Positions 55,801 through 64,000 of a stretch of DNA of 64,000 bases are shown piece after piece. A model generated the notes under the pieces. That model was not told where the DNA came from, searched no databases, and was given only the letters and a program-made list of their open reading frames with translations. Source of the stretch: Dasyornis broadbenti (taxonomy: Eukaryota > Chordata > Aves > Passeriformes > Dasyornithidae); assembly GCA_013397935.1 (NCBI GenBank), contig VZRN01006386.1, forward strand, positions 1,852,192 to 1,916,191, in the 5' to 3' direction. The stretch's first letter is position 1. The number at the start of each line of letters is the position of its first letter. The translations under genes were made by a program, and so were the position numbers.

Positions 55801-57885
55801 TTATGCACCAGTCAGACAAAGGTACTTAATTTCCTTGTAAAACCAGACTGATCTCTCATGGCAAAGTTCAGGAGGCAGCTATGCATTTCCACAAAATATT
55901 TACTTTTCAAAAATTCTGCAGCTTTTAAAAAGCACCAACCAGATTTGTATTTCAAAAACTAGTCAAAAAAAGCCTCTTTTCTGGGAATCCTGTAGTGTCA
56001 AGTCCTTGTGAGCTCTAGTGTAAAAAAAAAAAGTCTTTGCTCATGTTGGCAGACTGAAGAGCTACTTGAAATAACCACTATGGTTTACTGAAACACATCA
56101 GATTTTTATTTTCCTTTGATGGTTTTTCATCTGTGTTACACAGCAGCTACCTAGAACAAGTCAGAGGCTCTGCCTCAGTCACACGTGAATGTCAGATCCT
56201 CTGCAGCTGCAGCTGGTTGCTAAGGCAGGTTACAGTTACAACTGGAGTACTTGTGCTAAGTCCTCTGCTCTGCAGCCTGTGTCACTACAGCAAGGAAAAC
56301 ACTGCTTCAGCAGCTTGCAGGGACCTGGCTGCAGTCTCCAATAAGCCTTAAGGCACACAAACTGCTGGGTCAGTCTTTGCTACCTTCTAGTGAGTCAGCT
56401 TGTCAGCATGAAGGAAGTTTCTATTCCTAAAGTACCCAAGGGATAGAACTTCATGTACAATGTACCACAAAAGGCTTTATGCAACCAGTAGGTATCACAA
56501 AAGCAAGGGATTTCTCTGGGCTGTGAATGGAAGACATATTATTATAGAAGAATACATCCAAGTAAGAATAAAGTATTAAGCCCTTCAGAATGACATGACA
56601 TTTATTTCCTTAACACTTCAATACTCCAAAGGGTATGTTTGAAAAGCCTAACAAAGTTTAACCTACAGCAGCAAGAACACAGGTATGTGAATGCTGTGGT
56701 AATTCCTTATGCCAGGGTAAAACAGCTTAGCAAGAAAAACACATTTCCAAAGGAAAAAGTTACTCAGTTGAAGAAAACACCAGATAACAGAGCACAAACT
56801 TAAGCTGGCTATCAAAAGATGGATTATTCACATGAAGCCAAAATTAATTCAAAAGTATCTGTAAGAGAAGCAGGCTAGACTGCTCTGGGAGTGCTGCTGC
56901 AGCTGTGGTGTCACTTCCAATCCACTGCCTCCATACAGTGAGCAGAGCAGGTGACATCCTCTTCTGTTCATACTGGTACCAAGAGCAGCCATAATGGCTT
57001 TAACGGAGGCTATTTGTACACCCCAGATTACCATTTCATATTAATAACATCAGGTACAACAGGCTCTTTCCAGAGGTGCCCAGAGCAATTGCTCAGGCTG
57101 TGAAAATGATGCCATTATCTTGCAGCAGTGTCACACTCAAGTTTCTAAGTTAATGCCCTGTATTCAGCTTCTCTTCCTCTCCTCCCATGGCAACGTAAAG
57201 CTGCACTTTGGAATAGACAGAGATAAGAAGTTCACTGGACTTCAGCTTTTTCTACTAAGAGCTGCCAAATCCATTTTACATTTTCTTGTTTCAGGAAAAC
57301 TAGAATCAGAACAAGCCACCAGCAATTTTAACATTCACTAAAAAAAGCATAAGGCTTATTACTCCTAGAGTATTATTTATATTTCTTCTCTGACTAAACA
57401 ACTGGGAGGTCTTTTCACTGCAGATATCAAACTTCATCTGGCTGAAAATGTTCTTATCAACTAGTAGCTTATCAAGGTCTGTACTCCTCATGCCTGAGGA
57501 CACAGCCCCAGAATTCCTTGCATCCTCAGCATTCTACCACTACTGTAATGATGGAAGTAAAATTAAGGTATCTTGTTCTCAAGTAACAGGAAAATTAGAA
57601 TTAATCTTAACCGGACATATTCTTGATATTATTTCTTTCCAATTTAGTCAAACAAATACATCAGCTAGACATAAATTCAGAAGACAGGAGGGGCTTGCAA
57701 TACTATACTTATTCTTTGGTATAGCAGGCCTGTCAGACATCAGCTCTGCTACCTGAAAAGGAAGTTCTTGCTAAGTACCTCTTTTACATAGTTCTCAAGC
57801 ATGATCACTTACTGCAAACCTAAGTAGAAGGCAAGATTTCCCAACACCGGAGTCTCCAATCAGAAGTAGCTTGAATAAATAGTCA
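52604..57885 (-). CDS. RAB1A: RAB1A gene span in this window: Rab GTPase, exons 2-6
   Basis: Small GTPase controlling ER-to-Golgi vesicle tethering and early autophagy. Coding exons on the minus strand are 57813-57885, 55644-55739, 54171-54266, 53058-53189 and 52604-52801. Phases match at every junction, and the frame gives residues 8-205 of a 205-aa protein. All G motifs are visible: P-loop GDSGVGKS (18-25), switch I Thr43 in [15 protein letters not shown] (66-71), NKCD (124-127) and SAK (154-156). The C-terminal CC is the geranylgeranylation site. Residues are almost identical to human RAB1A; RAB1B differs in its hypervariable tail. Exon 1 (MSSMNPE and part of Tyr8) is not in the window. 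Confidence 0.97.
53058..53189 (-). CDS. RAB1A: RAB1A exon 5
   Basis: Forty-four codons (97-140) from [15 protein letters not shown] to DYTTAK. Acceptor CTCGTAG and donor GTATGT on the minus strand. Includes the guanine-specificity motif GNKCDL. Phase 0 at both ends. Confidence 0.98.
53190..54170 (-). other. RAB1A: RAB1A intron 4 (1.0 kb)
   Basis: GT-AG on the minus strand (GTAAGT to CTCGTAG). No repeat or conserved open frame recognised. Confidence 0.8.
54171..54266 (-). CDS. RAB1A: RAB1A exon 4, switch II
   Basis: Thirty-two codons (65-96): [19 protein letters not shown], then [13 protein letters not shown]. Gln70 of DTAGQE is the catalytic Gln. Acceptor CTTGCAG, donor GTAAGT on the minus strand. 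Confidence 0.98.
54267..55643 (-). other. RAB1A: RAB1A intron 3 (1.4 kb)
   Basis: GTAAGT to CTTGCAG on the minus strand. No repeat, exon or RNA gene recognised. Confidence 0.8.
55644..55739 (-). CDS. RAB1A: RAB1A exon 3, switch I
   Basis: Thirty-two codons (33-64): [20 protein letters not shown], then [12 protein letters not shown]. Thr43 coordinates magnesium. Acceptor TCTCCTAG, donor ATA|GTAAGT on the minus strand. Confidence 0.98.
55740..57812 (-). other. RAB1A: RAB1A intron 2 (2.1 kb)
   Basis: GTAAGT to TCTCCTAG on the minus strand. AT-rich, nothing recognised. Confidence 0.8.
57813..57885 (-). CDS. RAB1A: RAB1A exon 2, P-loop
   Basis: Begins with the third base of the Tyr8 codon after acceptor TTCTGCAG, then [18 protein letters not shown] and LLLRFA. 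Lys24 and Ser25 of the P-loop bind nucleotide phosphates and magnesium. Donor GTAAGT. Only 73 bases, so not visible as a stand-alone frame. Confidence 0.98.
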
Positions 57886-60800
57886 CTGCAGAAGGAAAAA
57901 AAATTAGGTCACTTAATGAAAAACACTATCAAGAATAAAGTTCCTTACAGCCAGTCTAGTATGACTTTTGAGAAGGGTAAATTAATTCACTACTGGGGAA
58001 GTCACCTACAACTCCACGCTGCTCTATTCAGTTTAGACACTCACAATTTAATTGGCAAGGGAAGTGTGAGGTAGATGCTCTGAACACTGCATTTTGTGTG
58101 GACCTGTGCCTTTCTAGGAATTTACTCTGGGGATAGTAGTGGGACTATCAGCAGGAGTACCACAGTCCTAGCCCAGCCCTTTCTGGTCTACCTGCAATGA
58201 AAATCATGCTTCGCATTGAGTGCAACCCCCTTGTCTGGCTGAGTAACTCAAATAACACACAGGTGGTGCTAACAGCCTGCTGCCCTCCAGGGCCATTATC
58301 TTTGCTTCTCTACACTCAGAGGTTTGATTCCATTGCCCAGCTTCACCAACACCAAGGAGCTGCCAAACCCAACCATTTCTTTCCTCAGTTCAAGTTACCC
58401 ATATTTAAGTTCCAGCAGAATGCAACAGCACAATATGCAATTTAAATATACAAAGGAACACCAAGTGTAGTGGCCTGTTAAAGCAAAAACCCACCTTCCA
58501 CAGCAGACTATGAGCAGTGACCAATACCACACCTGCCTTCCAGGAATGAAAGCAAAGCTCAAGTAATTTCCAGACGAGGATACATCTCTGGGGGGTTTCA
58601 GGTGTGATATTAGTAATTCTCAAGACACACTGGAAGAATTGACAAATCTTTTACTTAATGTTGAGTCTTCCCAACGTTAAAGAATAAGCACAGTGTCACC
58701 GACCAACCTAGATTTACACTTCAAAGAATAGTGAAGATTTCACTTTTGGCAAAATGAGTTTTTGTGTTAGTCCTAAGACTAATGGGGAAATTTCATGCTA
58801 AAGAACGAGTAGCAGAGAAAAACAACAACCCACTACTTACACAAGTTATTCTGCTTCTCAAGTACTACACTAATTCATTCTCAGTTGACAACTCTTCAGC
58901 CCCATAGTGGCTAGGATTTCCTGTTCTCACTTAACCACAACAGTTTAACAGCTATATTTTTATGCCCACTTAAGCAAGGAGAGTAAAGATTAAGGGTATG
59001 TAAAATGCCTGAAGTCAACTGTCCCCACCTACTATTCCCTGGAATTGACACTGCCACTGGCTGGCAGGAATCCAGCCAGGAAACTGCATCCATCCCCAGC
59101 TGATAACAGCCAAGCAGATGGCCAACCATGGCTTTTCACCACTCCTCTGCTCAAGTGCCCAAGCGCCTCTCACCTGGCTGGGCCCAGGTTGCAGAACACA
59201 CCCAGCTGGAACCTCCAGTCTCTGCAGCACTTCTGCCAAGGCTACAGAGGAGTCAGAAGTGCTAAATGTAGCAACTCATAACCTAATCCTTAAAAATGCA
59301 ACCTTCCCTCACAGTGTATAGCTGAAAGCAAAGGCATTAAAAAAAAAAAAAATCGAAGTCAAAGGATACCTAGCAGTTTACAGTCACAGAACTCACCATT
59401 TCACCTGTCAAGTTATGTACTAAGACACATTTAGGAGAATGACAATTAACCCAAACTGTTCAAGAGATATAGTTACATTACCCCACACATCACACCAGAT
59501 TCAAGATGGCTGAAGCACTACTACAGATCAGAAAGCTTCTCACCCCCAATAACAGTTTGGTCCCCAAGACCAGCAGAAATTCTGTAACCTGGAGACCAAG
59601 GTAAAGTACAAGGGCTCCAGGACCCGGTCCCACTGTTACACCTATGCCTTCTTCCCCACCACTGTGCCTCAGCTTTCACACAGCTCCTTCCAACTACAGC
59701 AGGAAGTGTGGGTTGTTCAGTTCCCTACAAACACAGAATTTTCAGCCATCCTGAAGTCAAATTATTTCTTACAGCTTGCAGTACATTATAATCCCCTTGA
59801 GAATATTAATACATGAACATCAGCACTATATTGTCTTCACTAAAATTAGTGGGAAAAAGTAACTCCTCCCTGGCATAGGTAAGGCTTCAGCTATAAGTCT
59901 GAGATTCACTTAAAAACCTCCACTTGCTTCCAAGAGTAATTCAGGTTCCCCCAAACATGAAGAAAACTTGTTTCCCTCTGTTACTCTTCGTGCTAAGAGC
60001 AGCTGCCAGCCAAACCTACCCATTAAACCTCTTACTCTTCAGAAGCAAACAAGAACAATAAGAGTGTGTACACAGAACTAATGTTAAGCTAACACAAGAA
60101 GAACTCAGAAGCCTTAAATATTGGGTTTGATAACTTTGCTATTCAGATGTCCCGATTCAGGGCTTCAGCAATTCCAGAACCACAGCCTCATATAGTGGCC
60201 TTAAGCCACCTTCCTCACCCCCATCAATACCAGGGCCAGCACCAGTACAGCTGCAGCACAGCTGGAAACAGCCTTTACTGACTTAGCTCTGTCTCTTAGA
60301 AATGCGTGTTGTGTCACAAAAACCCAATTTTGGCAGGTAAGCCTTTCATCAATTTGGGAATAATCTAAGTAGAACTTTTAGAACTTGAGGTTTTAATTTT
60401 TTTAAACACTCCATATTCCAATACTATAGTGCCTTCCTGCCCAAGTACAGCTTATAGCTTCATAGCTTTAAAAGGTACAGCTTCCAAGACCTTTTAAAAT
60501 ACAACAGGTGCCTATACAGGGCCATGAGAACCAAATGCGCAGTTTGTTAGACAGTGTGATACTTGAGACAGCTCTTGGATACAGCAACAGTTTAAATCAA
60601 ATAAAATTAAAACAAGCTGCAAAAATTTGCAGAAACCTATTCCTAGACTGAACTACACCAATAGAATATTTGGGTAAAGGGGTTCAACTGTAGTGATGCA
60701 TCCAACAAGACACAGAGGTTATTTGGTATTTACTCCCAAAGAGCCACACAAACATTTCTGAAGCCACTGAATTTTGCTTTTTAAACCTAAAGACTTAAAA

Positions 60801-63800
60801 TTCATCAGCTCCTCCAGTTTAGGGAGCCTTCCTAAAGCTGGCTGAGCTATGCAGCACAGCCTTTTCCACGCTCCTTGGGAGACAGTGGGAATTCAGGTTA
60901 ATCATACAATTATTTCTCACCATTTACATAAGCCAGTCATACTTGGGACGTTTAAAAGAGCACACTGGAAGAGCATGTGCAGCAAGGCGCAGGTGGGTAC
61001 AGTGAGTAAGAGGGAGGCTTTCAAATCCTCCCCATAACTTCCTCTTGCCAGAGAGATAAAGGCCAAAGATGTTATATTTAACTGCCTCTTGCCAAAAAAG
61101 AAAAAAAAAAAGGCACCTCCAAAACAGCCCTGTTGATATTTTGAGCAGTGCAGCATCCTCCTGATACACACATGTACCACATCAGCAAGCTCAGCAGAAA
61201 ACCAGGAAATCAAGTTTAGGACAGACCTAGCCAAAGTCGTGTGGAACAGGGAACCTGTGGGCCTCAAAGATACCATTGTTTATATAATTTATAGGCATAT
61301 AGAGATTTTTTAAATGCCAGGAAGGTTTTATGCCAAAACAGACAAGGCTAGGTAGTCATCTGTCTGCAACAAGGAACTGCTGGAATTGGCTTTAATCACT
61401 GATGTCAGCTGCAAGTTTACAGTAAACAGGTACTCACGGCACCTCAATCTCCAGTCTTTGTTCTACCACCCCAGAAATTTTGAAGAGGAGCATGACTGTC
61501 ACTCTGATTACACACTGTTTGTGTAAGTAAACAGAATCCAGAAAACACGATGCCACTTTGCATGGCAGATCGCTGTTTAGAAAGGTTAGAACAAAAACAA
61601 TTTCAGATGATTCCAGCAACCCAGGAGCTGTCACTCAATTGTCACCTACTAACCACCATCACACAAGACTAAAACCCACCTCAGTGGTATTGCCAAAAAC
61701 TTCTGAAGAAGGCAAAAAGAACCCCCCAAGATTTACTCCAAAACCTACTGAGTTTCCTCATCTGTGCTTGAGGTAATCTAGAACAAGATCCAGACAGAAC
61801 ACGGATCAAGATTAACTTCTGATACAAACCTGGCTGTTATGGACAGTGCACCCACCAGCATGTTTATGCCAGTCAGCCTATTACAAGTAAGCTGCAAAAA
61901 GGGAGGAGATGCTGAACCTGACGTGATCTAGTCACAACAAAGTAAATATTGACATTTTGCTCATTTAAACACCAGCAGGGAGGGAGGAACACAGAGCGAA
62001 CACATCCCAGTGTTGGGTGGGCAGATGTTTTCAAAATTTAGCTTCCAAACAGTAATTTTAATCTCATCCACCCCTCTTCAGCTCCTTCGCTCATTGGAAA
62101 AAACCTAACAGTCCCCTAGGCTGTCCCACAGCCCTGAAGTTTCAAGGAAGCTCTCAGAAGCACACCTCCCCTTCAAACCTTTACATGAGCAGGATCTAAC
62201 CCTGTAGCTTTACCAGCAAAGCTGAAGGAAGTAGGTCTTCAGATAGAAATTTTAACTAGCTATCCCACTGACTTCTGATGGAGTTCTGGCATGCCCAGGA
62301 GAGAAGATTTGGGGCTGCAGCCTGATCTGAAGCTGTGATAGGGAAGTGAGAATGTGTTACATTATAGGCAAGGCACTTCTGAAAAAACAAATGGATGTAC
62401 CTGTTACAGGGAACTTGAAGGAATAATGTCATAATCCCTTAAATCTTATTCCTGTTTTAACATGGATCCAAGTACACACATTACAGTGACAGGTAATTTC
62501 TGTCCATCTCACCACGCCCTTCCCATCTCCTTCCCTCATCCTGCCGACGCCACCCTTTCAGGAAGTGGCAATTTAACACTACGAGTTAATCTCAAACAAC
62601 AGCTTTTCCTCTTTGTTTCACTTTCAAGAACTCAGCTGTGCTCAGCACCAGGAACAAGCACTCTTCACTGCGAGTCAGAATCTCTCTCAAAACACTGGCC
62701 TCAGCACTCAGTACCTCACTGCAAGGAACTAAACTCTGCACCAGTCTAGAGGGCTGAGAAACTGCAAGGAAAAAAAAAAATCTATGGAAAAAGCCCCATC
62801 CGACTCAGTTCTCTCAGTGGCCTAACACTCTGCAGGCAGTTTTCCCACTACAAAACTCAGCAGGCTGCAAGGTAAATTTGAGTTTAACTCTTGAGAGCCA
62901 TTGGGACCACAGGGGCACGAGCAGTTTGTTGGGTTTTCATCCACTGCCCACCTCCAGCTACTGTTTTGATGTTTTCCAAAGCTACACGAGCAAGTTTGTG
63001 ATGTAATCTTGCCAAGATGTAACTCGAGTTCCTGGCTGTACCTCCTGGTTGTCACCAACTCCCTCACTAGCCGATGACTACTTGTTTGCTCCTCAGGTGA
63101 TTTTAACAGACTCACGAGTGCTTGCAACCAGCCCCACTAATATAAGTGGAGAGCAAAGGAGCCACGGCCACACGAGTCGGGAGCCTCAGCTGTGTGGAAA
63201 AGCAAACTGTGAGGACAAAATTGTGGGTGTCTTCCAAGAACAGAGTTCCTGAATATCCAGACCAGCAACGTCACACCACATGTGCATTTCAGTACCAGAG
63301 CCACTCCAGTGGCACCAGATGGGACAGTGGCTTCACCACCCCAAACTGGGGTGCCAGCAAAGCCAGCATCTGTGAAAGGATCCTTAACACACCCTACAAG
63401 GCTAATGGGTTGGGAGCACAGCAGCTGATTTTTGAAGTGCTCTCTAAACTAAATCCCTCCTCTTATTCACTCAAAAAAGCCTTGAGCAAAACAAAGTTTA
63501 TTGTTCTCGACAGCTTGGTGGGCAGGACACATGTCCCCGAGTTTCCAGGATACAGACAACCCCTGAGAAGAGAGCTCAGACAGCCGGACTCCCGAGAAGG
63601 CCAGCTAAAGAAAAAGGCCACACTGACACAACGACCCTCCCAAAAACCCCTTGCGTCATCACCAGGTTTTCTAGGCAAGTGCTATTTCAGCTCGAAACGG
63701 CCCAAGAGCGTTTCATTATCAAGTCACAGCGTTGCAAAATCTACATAGGCAAGAAGTGTTTTGCAAGAGCCATGTGACACACACATGACTTGCAGCTAAA

Positions 63801-64000
63801 GAGAAGGGTGGACCCCTGGCTACAGAGCCGCCACCGGCCGGGGGATCGGCATTCACTGGGCGTCGGTGACCCCCCAGTCACTTGTTGGAATCAAGGCCCC
63901 TATGTGCATTCCCGAGGCTCGGGAAAGTCGCCGTCGGCTGCGCCCCACGGCGCTGCCGGGGCGCTGGGGCGGCGGATGCCGGCTCCCAGCGGGGCCACCA
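57886..64000 (-). other. RAB1A: RAB1A intron 1 (at least 6.1 kb, runs off the window)
   Basis: No sequence encoding the conserved start MSSMNPE is found, so exon 1 must lie beyond 64000. GC and CpG content jump after about 63820 (GCCGCCACCGGCCGGGGG and GGGGCGGCGG), as expected close to a CpG-island promoter. A 200-codon open frame on the plus strand at 63146-63748 starts with a non-ATG codon and has no recognised domain. Otherwise nothing is seen. Confidence 0.75.
63820..64000 (-). promoter_or_regulatory. RAB1A: Edge of probable RAB1A CpG island
   Basis: The last 180 bases are GC-rich with many CpGs, unlike the preceding 6 kb. RAB1A is a housekeeping gene whose known promoters are CpG islands, so exon 1 is probably just outside the window. 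No donor with the expected coding context is inside. Confidence 0.5.

Noticed and set aside
63146..63748. 200-codon plus-strand open frame near the right edge
   Set aside because: Starts with a non-ATG codon, has no recognisable domain and lies in RAB1A intron 1.

Overview
The window reads as vertebrate nuclear DNA, almost certainly from a bird. Several interspersed repeats resemble the 3' parts of CR1 LINEs, the dominant avian retroposon, in the family's typical 5'-truncated form. Introns are short, the genes are conventional GT-AG spliced genes, and one GC-rich first exon is lost in an assembly gap. The gene content and order (SLC1A4, CEP68, RAB1A) match the block on human 2p14. I could not assign a species. 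All family assignments come from reading translated exons against remembered protein families; no database search was run.

Layout. Positions 1-405 are a degenerate GC-rich minisatellite, followed by a CpG-rich zone interrupted by a 590-base N gap (519-1108) that swallows nearly all of SLC1A4 exon 1. SLC1A4 (ASCT1, a neutral amino-acid transporter) runs on the + strand to a stop at 25314. Its exons 2-8 are intact and keep one reading frame across every junction. From 25315 to about 40950 lies a 3' UTR of undefined end followed by 'gene desert': two CR1 pieces, no convincing gene, and two stretches (about 36000-36660 and 39520-39960) that look like candidate regulatory DNA. A TATA-less CpG-island promoter with two inverted CCAAT boxes and several GC boxes (about 40960-41240) starts CEP68 (+ strand). 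CEP68 encodes a centrosome-linker protein, with its ATG at 44224 and one large exon at 45085-46539. The CEP68 3' end has a clear poly(A) signal at 50119-50132, but the last coding exon is ambiguous. RAB1A lies on the - strand, convergent with CEP68. Five of its six coding exons are present (52604-57885). The exon with the ATG lies beyond the right edge, where GC content rises sharply.

The three genes do not form a functional unit. SLC1A4 is a plasma-membrane Ala/Ser/Cys/Thr exchanger, CEP68 tethers centrioles, and RAB1A is an ER-Golgi Rab GTPase. Their linkage is conserved vertebrate synteny.

I found no undescribed biological system. The items most worth checking are the hidden SLC1A4 exon 1, the alternative CEP68 terminal exons and possible second CEP68 promoter, the candidate enhancer near 39.5-40 kb, and the Z-DNA-prone tract in the SLC1A4 3' UTR.
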